NCBI RefSeq assembly: GCF_000729995.1
Contig: NZ_JNFG01000005.1
Coordinates: 62,001 to 126,000 of the forward strand
Reading direction: 5' to 3'
From: Caballeronia sordidicola
GTDB lineage: Bacteria > Pseudomonadota > Gammaproteobacteria > Burkholderiales > Burkholderiaceae
DNA: 64,000 nt
The stretch's first letter is position 1, and every line of letters starts with the position of its first letter. Positions 46,315 through 55,241 of the stretch are shown here, in pieces. The notes under the pieces were generated by a model. It was not told where the DNA came from and made no database searches. It was given only the letters and a program-made list of their open reading frames with translations. The translations under genes and the position numbers were made by a program.

Positions 46315-47318
46315 TTGGCATTGGCCGTGGCAGATGCTATGACCGGCTGCGCGAACTTGACATCGATCAGCGCGTCGATCACCTGATTCAAATCGGTGCC
46401 CGGCTTGACGAGTTGCTCCTGCGTGAGAATAGGTGCGGCCGCCCTCAACGCATCGATCTGTTCGGCACCCGGCTGCGGATGGCTGAAGTCATTGCGGCTC
46501 AATTGCAGCTTTGCTACCGGCAGCGACAACTTCGACTCCTCCGAAATAATCTTCGCGGTTTCGTCGGGATGCGCTGCGATCCACACGCGTGCCTGCTCAT
46601 ACACTTTCAGCACGTGCGCAAGGGTCTCAGGATGTTCCTTGATGAAGTCTTCACGCGCATTCAGGAACCCATACGTGTTGAACGCAACATTACGATAAAG
46701 CAGCCGAGCGCCGTCATCGATTTGCGCCGCGGCCATATGCGGATCAAGACCGGCCCATGCATCGACCTGGCCGTTGGCGAGCGCAGTGCGCCCATCGGGA
46801 TGTTGCAGGTTGACAAGTTCTACATCGTCGCGCGTCAGGCCGACGGTATGCAGCGCGCGCAACGTAAAGAGGTAAGGATCCGTGCCCTTGGTCGCGGCAA
46901 TTTTCTTGCCCTTCAGATCAGCCAGGGTCTTGAGTGGCGAATCCTTTCGTACGACCAGCGCGGTCCATTCGGGCTGCGAGTAAATATAGACTGCCCGGAT
47001 AGGATTGCCGTTAGCGCGCCCGAGCAGGGCGGCAAGGCCCGCTGTGGAGCCAATATCGATCGCGCCGCTGTTCAGGTATTCGAGCGCACGGTTGCTGCCG
47101 AGGCTCAATACCCATTTGACCTGTGTATGATCCGGCGCCAACTGTTTTTCAAGCCAGCCCTGCCGTTTGATGACCAGGCTTTCAGGCGAGTAGTACGCGT
47201 AGTCCAGCTTCAGTTCCGCGGGCGGCGAGGCGTGCGCTGCGGCCGGCACCCATGCTGCTGTCAACATGGCGAGCGAGACAATGAAACGGGAAAGCAGGGT
47301 GCGTCGGGCGGGTTTCAT
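46311..47318 (-). CDS. Sulfonate/taurine-type ABC transporter, binding protein (second system)
   Basis: A 335-residue SsuA-type periplasmic protein with signal peptide (LLSRFIVSLAMLTAAWVPAA then AHA). Core segments are LKLDYAYYSPESLVIKRQGW, LEYLNSGAIDIGSTAGLAAL and AWAGLDPHMAAAQ. It differs clearly from the two SsuA proteins at 37538 and 40340, so the ligand may differ. A perfect palindrome TGACCGGTCA (47354-47363) lies 36 bp upstream of the start and could be a regulator site. Confidence 0.9.
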   Translation of the reverse strand: MKPARRTLLSRFIVSLAMLTAAWVPAAAHASPPAELKLDYAYYSPESLVIKRQGWLEKQLAPDHTQVKWVLSLGSNRALEYLNSGAIDIGSTAGLAALLGRANGNPIRAVYIYSQPEWTALVVRKDSPLKTLADLKGKKIAATKGTDPYLFTLRALHTVGLTRDDVELVNLQHPDGRTALANGQVDAWAGLDPHMAAAQIDDGARLLYRNVAFNTYGFLNAREDFIKEHPETLAHVLKVYEQARVWIAAHPDETAKIISEESKLSLPVAKLQLSRNDFSHPQPGAEQIDALRAAAPILTQEQLVKPGTDLNQVIDALIDVKFAQPVIASATANAK

Positions 47319-47461
47319 CGATTGATCCGGATGGTCGTTAATGCAATTTTTAGTGACCGGTCAATGTAATGAAAGCCGCCGCCGAGGCGAACCAATAAAA
47401 GCTCACAACGTAAGAACGTTAGAAGCTATGACCGGTTCGCCGCGCGGCGTGCGTGTCCCGA

Positions 47462-48265
47462 TTAGAACGCCGGGATGATCGAACCCTTGAACTGCGTGTT
47501 GATGAAATTCTTCACGTCCGGCGACTCATAGGCGGCGACCAGTTTCTTGACCCAGGGTGCATTGCGATCCTGAGTACGTACTGCGATCAGGTTGGCATAA
47601 GGCCCCTTCAGGTCTTCGATAGCAATCGCGTCTTTCGTAGGCGACAGGCCCGCTTTCACGGCGTAGTCCGTATTGATCGATGCGGCAGCGAGGTCGTCCA
47701 GCGAACGCGGCAACTGTGCCGAGTCGAGTTCGATCAGCTTGATGCCCTTCGGGTTTTCTACGATGTCGAGCGGCGTTGCGTTCACGCCGTCCTTACCCAC
47801 GCCATCCTTCAACTTGATGATGCCGTTTTTTTGCAGCAACAACAGCGCACGATTGCCGTTGGACGGGTCGTTCTGGATACCGACCTTCGCCCCTTGCGGC
47901 AGGTCTTTCAGCGACTTGATCTTCTTCGAATAGAAGCCCATTGGTGCAACGTAGGTCAGGCCCACGTTGACGATCTTGTAGCCGCGCTGCTTGATCTGGC
48001 TATCGAGGAATGGCTGGTGCTGGAAGCCGTTTGCGTCGAGGTCACCAGCGTCGAGCGCTGCGTTGGGCTGGATGTAATCGTTGAATTCGATCACCTTGAT
48101 CTTGAGACCTTCGGTTGCTGCGACCTTGGCCACTTCGGTCCAGATCTGCGCATCCGGACCACTCATGGTGCCGATTTTCAGCGGGGCGTCTTCCGCATGG
48201 GCGACGCTGAAGACAGCGCCGAGTGCGGCGAAGGCGAGACTTGCTAGAGCGGTTCTACGATGCAT
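47462..48265 (-). CDS. Orphan MetQ-type binding protein 1
   Basis: A 267-residue periplasmic protein of the MetQ/NlpA family. The signal peptide ends at AHA before ED, and there is no lipobox cysteine. The core FNDYIQPNAALDAGDLDANG and DLPQGAKVGIQNDPSNGNRA are very close to MetQ at 61671. There is no MetN or MetI beside it, so it either shares the MetNI complex at 59950-61627 or has another partner. It is downstream of the CmcJ-type gene on the same strand. Confidence 0.9.
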   Translation of the reverse strand: MHRRTALASLAFAALGAVFSVAHAEDAPLKIGTMSGPDAQIWTEVAKVAATEGLKIKVIEFNDYIQPNAALDAGDLDANGFQHQPFLDSQIKQRGYKIVNVGLTYVAPMGFYSKKIKSLKDLPQGAKVGIQNDPSNGNRALLLLQKNGIIKLKDGVGKDGVNATPLDIVENPKGIKLIELDSAQLPRSLDDLAAASINTDYAVKAGLSPTKDAIAIEDLKGPYANLIAVRTQDRNAPWVKKLVAAYESPDVKNFINTQFKGSIIPAF

Positions 48266-48372
48266 GTTGAAACTCTTTCTGGTTGGCAGGCGCGAATCCT
48301 CTCATGACTTGCGCGCTAATCTAACCATTCTGTTTTCATGTGTTTATGCCAATATGAAAGCTTAGCTAAGAT

Positions 48373-48397
48373 CCGGTGCATGCGCGTGATGCACCGG
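48373..48397 (-). terminator. Hairpin between the CmcJ-type and MetQ-type genes
   Basis: CCGGTGCAT (48373-48381) and ATGCACCGG (48389-48397) form a perfect 9-bp stem with a 7-base loop, 22 bp after the stop of the CmcJ-type gene on the minus strand. The T run after it is weak. A perfect palindrome CTTAGCTAAG (48361-48370) is adjacent and may belong to the promoter of the MetQ gene. Confidence 0.6.
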
Positions 48398-48418
48398 TCA
48401 GCGACCGCTTCGTGCGCT

Positions 48419-49273
48419 TCATTCCTTCCAGAAGACGAGCGCCCGCAATTCGATGCTTCTTCGCGGGGCCGCACCTTGCGGCGTAGTCGGATCTTCAAAC
48501 GCCGTGTGCGCGGTCAGACGAGCCGTGCCGTCGTTGCGGGAGTCGTAGATCTTGAGCAGCAGCGGCTCATCGGGCCGTAGCTTCGGGAAGTAATACCAGC
48601 GATGCGTCGGGTTATAGGTGAAAGAGAAGGTCTCACCGACCTTGTCTTGATACACAAGGTCGCTGGGCACTAGGTCGCCGGCTGCAATCGAGCGTGCATC
48701 GCAGAGTGCCAGGGGTAGTTGCTCCACAACGTCGAGAGGGCGCCATAGGTTGATGATCGCAAAGCGATGCTTGAGGCGTTGCGCGGCTTCATCGGCGCTC
48801 AGATGGTCGCGCACGCGGCGCGGCCCGGAAACGAACGTCTGGTCGTTGTGCACGCGCCTCACGGGTTCGCGTAACGACGAGGTTGCGCGCGAGCCGTTCA
48901 AGCTGTCGCGCAGGGTGTGGTCGAATACCACGACCTTCTCGGCGCCCGTCGCCTTGAGCAGGACCTGTGCGGATTCGCTGTAGTAGATCGAGCGGATGGC
49001 GGCATCGTCGCTAAAGTCGGTCAGCTCGCTCGCGTGCGCGACGCGCTCGAAGCCGCTTTTATCCAGCGATAACTCTCCCGCTGCCGCGAGCGGACGCGCG
49101 TCGCGGATCGTCACGCTGCGGGTTTCGAGTACGCCGGAAGTCCAGGGCACGCCGGGAGGCGGCTCAAACGTGTAGCTTACCGGCCGGCCCTCGCCAGCAC
49201 GCAGATAGTTGAGTTCAGCTTCTACCGCCTGCAACGTTTCTGCACGCGGACGTTCTTCGAATACGGTGCTCAT
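48419..49273 (-). CDS. CmcJ/NvfI-family oxidoreductase
   Basis: A 284-residue protein of the CmcJ/NvfI (AsaB-related) family. Family signs are RRVHNDQTFVSGPRRVRDHL (with a His-x-Asp pair at about 143-145), RFAIINLWRPLDVVEQLPLA and the C-terminal RSIELRALVFW. Relatives act on fungal and bacterial natural products as non-haem oxygenases or in cephamycin 7-methoxylation. The substrate here is unknown. Its position between two orphan MetQ genes suggests a small sulfur or amino-acid-like compound (inference). Confidence 0.82.
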   Translation of the reverse strand: MSTVFEERPRAETLQAVEAELNYLRAGEGRPVSYTFEPPPGVPWTSGVLETRSVTIRDARPLAAAGELSLDKSGFERVAHASELTDFSDDAAIRSIYYSESAQVLLKATGAEKVVVFDHTLRDSLNGSRATSSLREPVRRVHNDQTFVSGPRRVRDHLSADEAAQRLKHRFAIINLWRPLDVVEQLPLALCDARSIAAGDLVPSDLVYQDKVGETFSFTYNPTHRWYYFPKLRPDEPLLLKIYDSRNDGTARLTAHTAFEDPTTPQGAAPRRSIELRALVFWKE

Positions 49274-49378
49274 GGTCGTTCCTCGGCCTGGGAATCAAGA
49301 CTTCAAAGCTATACCCGCATCACCCGAAGCTGAACGAATAAAATTCCATAAGGTTATTCGGATCGCCTAGCGATAACC

Positions 49379-50194
49379 CTACTTGCTGGCGGAGTATTCG
49401 GGCAGACGGAAGCCGTCATAGAAGTGATTGTTCAGGATGGCCTGCTGAAAAGCGGGGGATTGATAGGCATCGACAATGTCCTGCGTGCTGCGCGATGTCT
49501 TGTTCGCAGCCCTGACCACGACCTGGTTGATGTAGGGCGGTGTCATCTGTTCCAAGGCGAGTGCGTCGGTGAGTTTGTAGCCGCTGAAGATGGCGAAGTT
49601 GCCCTGGATAGCGGCGAAATCAACGTCATCGAGCGCACGCGGCGCCTGCGCATTTTCAAGCGGAACGATCTTGATGCCGGCCGGATTCGCGATCACGTCA
49701 CGCTCGGTTACATCGACCGGATTGCTGTTCGGACGAAGCTTGATCCAGCCGATCCGCTGCAGGATCTTGAGTGCGCGTTCCAGGTTGACCGGATCGTTGG
49801 GCACGGCTACGGTCGAGCCGGCGTGAACTTCAGTCAGTGCATGATGCTTCTTTGAATAAAGACCCATCGGTGGTGTGGGTACTTGTACGACGGCAACCAG
49901 ATCCGTCCCGTTGCGATCGTTGTATGACTTCAGGTAGACCTCGTGCTGCATGACATCAGCTGCTATCTCTCCACGATACACCGCCTGATTTGCCTCCAGC
50001 CCGGTGCTGAATTCCACATACTTGATCGTATAACCCTTCTGACGCAATTGCGGCTCGACACCGGCCTTGAATTCATCGGCGTATGGTCCGGGCACGAAGC
50101 CGATGCGCAATTCGTTTGCACCGGCGGCGCGAGCGCTGAATGGAACGAGCGCAGCGCACAGCGCCAACGCAAGGAGGAAGGGGCGTTTCGACAT
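49379..50194 (-). CDS. Orphan MetQ-type binding protein 2
   Basis: A 271-residue MetQ/NlpA-type periplasmic protein. The signal peptide (FLLALALCAALVPFSARAAG) has a Cys but not in a convincing lipobox. Core segments are ELRIGFVPGPYADEFKAGVE, YRGEIAADVMQHEVYLKSYN and VAVPNDPVNLERALKILQRI. It is much more divergent than the other two MetQ proteins, so it likely binds a different ligand. ATG 50194 gives the best signal peptide but lacks a ribosome site; ATG 50227 would add 11 residues. Confidence 0.85.
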   Translation of the reverse strand: MSKRPFLLALALCAALVPFSARAAGANELRIGFVPGPYADEFKAGVEPQLRQKGYTIKYVEFSTGLEANQAVYRGEIAADVMQHEVYLKSYNDRNGTDLVAVVQVPTPPMGLYSKKHHALTEVHAGSTVAVPNDPVNLERALKILQRIGWIKLRPNSNPVDVTERDVIANPAGIKIVPLENAQAPRALDDVDFAAIQGNFAIFSGYKLTDALALEQMTPPYINQVVVRAANKTSRSTQDIVDAYQSPAFQQAILNNHFYDGFRLPEYSASK

Positions 50195-50288
50195 GAGGAG
50201 ATAAATGGGAGAAGTAAATGATGTCATGCGCCCGCAGGGAGCGCATGAAAGCGAACCGCGCGCAAGGTCTCAACGCGCGGCTCGTTGT

Positions 50289-51080
50289 TCAGAAGGTTTC
50301 CTTGAACGGACGCAGATCAAGTTCCTGTGTCCATGCGCTTCTATGCTGATTGTGCAATTGCCAATAACTCTCTGCTATGGCGCTCGCTTGGAGCAAGCCG
50401 TCGTCACCGGCCTGTTGTACGCGCTGCGGCGCATTCTGGCGCAAACGCTCGCCGTCGATACCCCCATCAATCACAATATGCGCCACATGTACGCCCTCGG
50501 ACCCGAACTCGCGGGCAAGGGTCTGGCTCAATGAGCGCAACGCCGCCTTCGACGCAGCAAAAGCGGCGAAGGGTGGTTTGCCGCGCAACGCGGCCGTAGC
50601 GCCCGTGAACAGCAGCGAGCCGCGCCCCGTTGAACTTGCGCTGTTCAGCCCGTTGTTCAAGATCCGGCGCAGCGCTGCCTGGGCAAACAGGAAACCACCG
50701 AGTACGCCGGTGCGCCATGCTTGCTCGAAGTCCGCTGCGCTCAATTCAAGCGTTGGCGCTCGGCTTGCACCGCCTGCGTTGAATATGGCGGCCGTTAGCG
50801 GACCGAGTTCACGTACGCGATCGGCGAGCTCGGCGACGGCTGTTTCATTCGAGATGTCGCCGGGCAATGCGTGTGCTACGCCGCCGGCGGCGCGAATCTC
50901 CGCAGCGATGCTTTCCACACGCTCGGCCGTGCGTCCCGTGAGGGCGACAGTGAAACCGCCCTGCGCGAAGCGCCTGGCAACTGCTGCGCCGAGTCCCGCG
51001 CTGGCGCCGACCCCGGCGATCCACGCGACCGGCGATTGCTCATGAGGGAGACTGGAAGATGACTGGATGGTTGAGTTCAT
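50289..51080 (-). CDS. Atypical short-chain dehydrogenase/reductase
   Basis: A 263-residue SDR-fold protein. The dinucleotide loop GVGASAGLGAAVARRF (about 23-38) and NAGGASRAP are present. The catalytic YxxxK is FxxxK in FAAFAASKAALRSLSQTLAR, and the usual catalytic Ser position reads LLFTGATAALRG, so both classical residues look replaced. A related SDR subgroup with this FTGAT...FAxxK pattern is known from annotation, without a defined reaction. It is probably part of the minus-strand sulfur island. The start at 51080 is chosen over 51146 by homology; its ribosome site is weak. Confidence 0.82.
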   Translation of the reverse strand: MNSTIQSSSSLPHEQSPVAWIAGVGASAGLGAAVARRFAQGGFTVALTGRTAERVESIAAEIRAAGGVAHALPGDISNETAVAELADRVRELGPLTAAIFNAGGASRAPTLELSAADFEQAWRTGVLGGFLFAQAALRRILNNGLNSASSTGRGSLLFTGATAALRGKPPFAAFAASKAALRSLSQTLAREFGSEGVHVAHIVIDGGIDGERLRQNAPQRVQQAGDDGLLQASAIAESYWQLHNQHRSAWTQELDLRPFKETF

Positions 51081-51129
51081 GGCGGTGACGTTAGACCGGC
51101 TCCTGGCGATTGGGAAGGAAGAAAACGCG

Positions 51130-51139
51130 ATAACGTTAT
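51130..51139. promoter_or_regulatory. Palindrome upstream of the SDR and TauD genes
   Basis: ATAACGTTAT, a perfect 10-bp palindrome in a GCGATAACGTTATTCG context, lies 50 bp upstream of the SDR start and in the region divergent to the dioxygenase at 51355. Both flanking genes belong to the sulfur island. A LysR-type regulator such as CysB or SsuR is a candidate, by context only. Confidence 0.35.
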
Positions 51140-51354
51140 TCGACACTGCGAGATTAATTCTAGTCCTGAGCCATCTTTTGCGTTCGGCGTGGTTTGCATA
51201 TGCGCATCGATTGGTTGAGGCCGCCGCGGGCTGGTCGTAATGTGCATATCGAAACGTCGGGATGTTTCATGCCGCCGCGCATGCTTGACCTTTAACCTCA
51301 AAGCCCCGGCCTTCCCCCAAATCAAGCTGGCGATTCCCCTTCAGGAGACACGCA

Positions 51355-52302
51355 ATGAACGCAGCCGTCGCAAGCAATACCGAATCGGTCCAGGTTACGC
51401 CGTTGTCGGCATTTATCGGTGCTGAAATCAGTGGCGTCGATCTATCGCAGCCGCTCGACACCCATCAGGTCGCGCAGATTCGTGCGGCCTTGTTGAAATG
51501 GCGCGTGATCTTCTTTCGAGAGCAATTCCTCACGCATGCGCAGCACGTGGCGTTCTCCGCGCAATTCGGCGAACTCACGCTGGGGCATCCCGTGTTCGGG
51601 CACGTTGAAGGGCATCCCGAGATCTATTCCATTTCCAAGTATCGCAAGGCAACGCGCTTCGAAGGACAGGCATTGTTACGCCCTTGGACCGGCTGGCATA
51701 CCGATGTGACGGCAGCAGTTAACCCGCCGTTTGCATCAATCCTGCGTGGCGTCACCATCCCGCCTTATGGTGGCGACACGCAATGGACAAGCCTTGTTGC
51801 CGCGTATGAAAAACTCTCCGCGCCGCTGCGCGATTTTGTCGATGGCCTGCGCGGTGTGCATAAATTCACGCCGCCCGCCGGGGCCAGCGCGACCAGCGCG
51901 TTTGAGCAAGCCGTGCAGCAACGCGCGCTGGTCACTGAGCATCCGCTGGTGCGCGTGCACCCTGAAACCGGCGAGCGGGCGTTATATGTTAGCCCGAGTT
52001 TCCTGAAGCATATTGTCGGCGTTACGCCGCGTGAGAGTCAGGCGATCCTCGAACTGCTGTGGGAACATGTGACACGTCCGGAATTCACGGTGCGGTTTAA
52101 ATGGGAACCGGGCAGCATCGCGTTCTGGGACAACCGGTCAACGGCACACCTTGCCCCTTCCGATATCTTCGACCTGGAGTTCGACCGCCAACTGTATCGG
52201 ACAACGCTCGTGGGCGATGTGCCGGTAGGACCGGACGGACGCGCTTCGGTCGCACTGGAAGGGTCACCGGTCAATGCGGCAGCGGCCGTGGCATTGAACT
52301 AA
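51355..52302 (+). CDS. TauD/TfdA-family Fe(II)/2-oxoglutarate dioxygenase
   Basis: A 315-residue dioxygenase. The iron ligands are His115 and Asp117 in GWHTDVTAAVNPPFASILRG and a distal histidine in NRSTAHLAPSD; the 2-oxoglutarate arginine is in RQLYRTTLVGDVP. TauD hydroxylates taurine next to sulfur so that sulfite leaves; alkyl sulfatases of this family act on sulfate esters. Which it does cannot be decided from sequence. A ribosome site (CAGGAGACAC) precedes the start. It is divergent from the SDR gene. Confidence 0.92.
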   Translation: MNAAVASNTESVQVTPLSAFIGAEISGVDLSQPLDTHQVAQIRAALLKWRVIFFREQFLTHAQHVAFSAQFGELTLGHPVFGHVEGHPEIYSISKYRKATRFEGQALLRPWTGWHTDVTAAVNPPFASILRGVTIPPYGGDTQWTSLVAAYEKLSAPLRDFVDGLRGVHKFTPPAGASATSAFEQAVQQRALVTEHPLVRVHPETGERALYVSPSFLKHIVGVTPRESQAILELLWEHVTRPEFTVRFKWEPGSIAFWDNRSTAHLAPSDIFDLEFDRQLYRTTLVGDVPVGPDGRASVALEGSPVNAAAAVALN

Positions 52303-52332
52303 GCGCCGATACTGAGCGCCGCGCCCTTGAAG

Positions 52333-52548
52333 TCAGGCGCGAGGCAGCCGCCGATTGTCGATCCACATGCGAGCCCAGCGCGCGGCATAGGCAATGGCGA
52401 GATCGGATTCGAAGAAGTAGTCGAGCGCGTCGAATACATAAGCGCGCTTTTGCAGCGATGCTTCATCCTGAATCACGAGATTAGCGGCGAACAATCCGCT
52501 GGGCAGCGCTTGTGCCGCGGGAGCGACTTCATAACCCTTGTAATGCAT
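52333..52548 (-). CDS. Small conserved hypothetical protein
   Basis: A 71-residue soluble protein. It begins MHYKGYEVAPAAQALPSGLF and ends with a helix rich in aromatic residues and Arg (YAARWARMWIDNR). I recognise the HYKGYE opening as common in Burkholderia hypothetical proteins; function unknown. I chose ATG 52548 because it matches that opening; its ribosome site is a TGGAGGT just upstream. It is convergent with the dioxygenase. Confidence 0.75.
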   Translation of the reverse strand: MHYKGYEVAPAAQALPSGLFAANLVIQDEASLQKRAYVFDALDYFFESDLAIAYAARWARMWIDNRRLPRA

Positions 52549-52722
52549 GCTTGTTTTACCTCCAGTACACAATGCAAACTATGCAGTAGATGCATGTGCA
52601 CCAGATTAACCAGCCGCAAGGAACAAGTGAAACAAGCATTTGGCAGAAGCAAACCCGTCGCCGTTAAGGATTGGAAAGAAGGAAACTTTGCGATGCATGT
52701 GCCCCGGCGAGAACATTTCTGA

Positions 52723-53508
52723 TCAGGCGGCCGCGTCCTGCGGCACGCTGAAGTCCGCCAGTATTTCATCGCGCAAACGTACGAACGCGGCGTCGCTGCG
52801 GTTGCGAGGCCGTTGGAGATCGACCCCCACCACCTTGCCAATGCGCCCCGGCCGCGCCTGCATGACCACCACGCGGTCGGCCAGGAACACGGCTTCATCA
52901 ACGTCGTGGGTGACCAGGATCATCGTGATCCGCTCGTGTTCCCAGATGCGTCGCAACTCATTCTGAAGACGACTACGCGTGAGCGCATCGAGTGCGCCGA
53001 ACGGTTCGTCGAGCAGCAGGAGCTTTGGCCGGTTGACGAGTCCGCGAGCAATGGCCACGCGCTGCGCCATGCCGCCCGACAGCTGATGCGGATGATGCTT
53101 CTCATACCCCTTCAGCCCGACCAGCGCGATATGCTCGGCGACCGCACGGCGGTTCTCTTCCTTGCTGCGCCCGGAGTTCTTCAGTGCGACCGCAATGTTT
53201 TGCTCCACGTTGAGCCACGGAAACAGCCGATGATCCTGGAACACGATACCGCGCGCAAGATCGGTGGTGCGAATGCGTTCGCCGCTGAATTCGATGTCAC
53301 CGTCGAACTGGTCGTCGAGCCCTGCAATCAGGCGCAGCAGCGTGGACTTGCCGCACCCGCTCGCCCCCACGATAGCCACGAACTCGCCGCTCTTCACCGA
53401 CAGGTCGATGCGATCGAGCACGGGCACCGAGTGGTCATCGCCGGCAAAACGCTTCGTGACGTGATGCAGGCTGAGCTCACTGGTTTGGGTAACAGAGACA
53501 GTCGCCAT
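52723..53508 (-). CDS. Sulfonate/taurine-type ABC transporter, ATP-binding protein (third system)
   Basis: A 261-residue SsuB/TauB-type ATPase: Walker A GASGCGKST (about residue 45), signature LSGGMAQRVAIARGL (about 146), Walker B LLLLDEPFGALD, and the H-loop in ILVTHDVDEAVFLADRV. It is the last gene of a five-gene minus-strand set (TauD, binding protein, two permeases, ATPase). Spacing to the permease is 39 bp. Confidence 0.93.
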   Translation of the reverse strand: MATVSVTQTSELSLHHVTKRFAGDDHSVPVLDRIDLSVKSGEFVAIVGASGCGKSTLLRLIAGLDDQFDGDIEFSGERIRTTDLARGIVFQDHRLFPWLNVEQNIAVALKNSGRSKEENRRAVAEHIALVGLKGYEKHHPHQLSGGMAQRVAIARGLVNRPKLLLLDEPFGALDALTRSRLQNELRRIWEHERITMILVTHDVDEAVFLADRVVVMQARPGRIGKVVGVDLQRPRNRSDAAFVRLRDEILADFSVPQDAAA

Positions 53509-53547
53509 GATGATATGGACTCTTTATGAAAGATGGAAAATTCGCAA

Positions 53548-54363
53548 TCAAACGGCCGGATCGCGGAACCAGCGTTGCTGGATGGCACGGGCTAACGCAT
53601 TCAACGCCCAACCGGTGATGCCGATCACGATCACGCCAAACACCACGAGATCCATCCGGAACTGCTCGCTGCCGTCGACGAGCGTGTTGCCGATGCCGCT
53701 GCCCGCGACCAGCAGATACTCCGCACCGAGCGTTGCCAGCCACGAATAAATCAGCGCGAGATAAATGCCGGTGAAGATGGACGGCAACGCAGCGGGCAAG
53801 ACGACGTATCTGACCGTTTGCAACTTGCTGTAGCGGAACACGCTGGCAACATCGAGAAGTTCAGGGGAGACCGCGCGAATGCCGTCGCTCGTATGTGCGA
53901 CCACGGGCACCAGTGCGGCGAGCGAAAGGAAGACGACCTTGGCGACATCGCCGAGACCGAACCATACCGAGATCAACGGTATCCATGCAAACAAGGAGAC
54001 CTGCTTGAATGCGTTGAAGCTTGGACCAATCAGGCGGTTCGCGAAGGGCGAGACACCGAATAACGCACCCAGCACGAGCCCAAGGCTTGCACCGAGCGTG
54101 AAGCCTGTCAGCTCGCGTGCGAGCGATGCCGAGAGCGCACGCCATAGCGCGCCGCTTCTCGCCTGGTCGATAGCCGTGTGCAACACTTGAGCCGGCGAGG
54201 TCATCATGCCGTGCCCGGCGACTACGTGACGCGAGACGAACCACCAGGCGAAAAGGGCGGCAGCCGGGATGACCCAGCCGCGCCAGCGTCCGGTTTTGCC
54301 CGCTTCGCCCGAAGCGCCGATGGCACCGGAGCCGGTTTCAAGTTCGAGAGACGGCGTGGACAT
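53548..54363 (-). CDS. Sulfonate/taurine-type ABC transporter, permease B (third system)
   Basis: A 271-residue permease with a 30-residue polar N-terminus and about six helices. The EAA-type loop is LLDVASVFRYSKLQTVRYVV near residue 190. It is similar to permease A at 54376, from which it is 12 bp away. Two different permeases are unusual for this family, where a homodimer is normal, so this system probably has a heterodimeric channel. Confidence 0.92.
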   Translation of the reverse strand: MSTPSLELETGSGAIGASGEAGKTGRWRGWVIPAAALFAWWFVSRHVVAGHGMMTSPAQVLHTAIDQARSGALWRALSASLARELTGFTLGASLGLVLGALFGVSPFANRLIGPSFNAFKQVSLFAWIPLISVWFGLGDVAKVVFLSLAALVPVVAHTSDGIRAVSPELLDVASVFRYSKLQTVRYVVLPAALPSIFTGIYLALIYSWLATLGAEYLLVAGSGIGNTLVDGSEQFRMDLVVFGVIVIGITGWALNALARAIQQRWFRDPAV

Positions 54364-54375
54364 GTCGATACTCCT

Positions 54376-55212
54376 TCAGGCCGGCCGCGCGGGCGACAGC
54401 TTGTGTTCGAGAACAGTCAGCAAGCGGTCCGCGACATACCCGATCGCGCCCACGATCAGCACCGACGCCAGCACCAGGTCGAGCTGGAATAGCTGCCGTC
54501 CGTACACGATCAGGTAACCGAGTCCTTCCGACGATGCCACCAGTTCGACCACGACCAGCGTGAGCCACGCCTTGGTGAAAGCAAGGCGGATACCGGTGCC
54601 GATGACCGGCACGGCCGAAGGCAGGATCACGTTGAAGATGGTCTGGCGCCGTGAGTAGCGAAAGACGCGTGCAACATCGAGATACGCGGGCGGGGTCCGG
54701 CGAAATCCTTGCAGCGTGCTCAAGGTGACCGGAACGAGCGCAGCGTGCCCGATCAGCAAATACTTCAACGGCTCGCCTATGCCCACCACGATCATGAGGA
54801 ACGGCAGCCAGCCCAGCACCGGCACCTGTACGACCGCATTGAAGCTGGGCAGGATGTAAGCCTCGGCTGTGCGCGATAGTCCCAGCCATGCGCCAAGCAG
54901 CAAGCCGAGCACGACGCCACCCGTGAAGCCGACCGCGATCCGCGACAGGCTCGCGCTGATGTGCATCCACAGTTCGCCGCTGCTGGCGAGTCCGCCGAGG
55001 GTTTCGAAGACGAGGGTGGGCGACGGCAGGATCTGCGGCGAGATCCAGCCATAGTGCGAACCGAGCACCCATAACACGGCGCAGGCCACGGGCACGAGCC
55101 AGGGCAGCGCGATCCAGCCGAGTGATCGCGCGACGCTCGCGGTGTGACTGTGGGTGCCGTCGAGCGGCACCCGTTGGCCTGGATTCAAAGTGCGAGCGAT
55201 GCTGTTCGCCAT
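54376..55212 (-). CDS. Sulfonate/taurine-type ABC transporter, permease A (third system)
   Basis: A 278-residue permease with about six helices. The EAA-type loop YLDVARVFRYSRRQTIFNVI near residue 195 is close to that in permease B, indicating duplication. Hydrophobic stretches include LPWLVPVACAVLWVLG near residue 38. The start at 55212 follows the binding-protein gene by 29 bp and has GGAGA upstream. Confidence 0.92.
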   Translation of the reverse strand: MANSIARTLNPGQRVPLDGTHSHTASVARSLGWIALPWLVPVACAVLWVLGSHYGWISPQILPSPTLVFETLGGLASSGELWMHISASLSRIAVGFTGGVVLGLLLGAWLGLSRTAEAYILPSFNAVVQVPVLGWLPFLMIVVGIGEPLKYLLIGHAALVPVTLSTLQGFRRTPPAYLDVARVFRYSRRQTIFNVILPSAVPVIGTGIRLAFTKAWLTLVVVELVASSEGLGYLIVYGRQLFQLDLVLASVLIVGAIGYVADRLLTVLEHKLSPARPA

Positions 55213-55241
55213 GACCGGATTCTCCAGAGAAATTCAGACGT

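Noticed and set aside
46173..47369. 398-codon open frame on the plus strand opposite the second sulfonate-binding protein
   Set aside because: It is antisense to a binding protein with a signal peptide and conserved core, and has no domain of its own.
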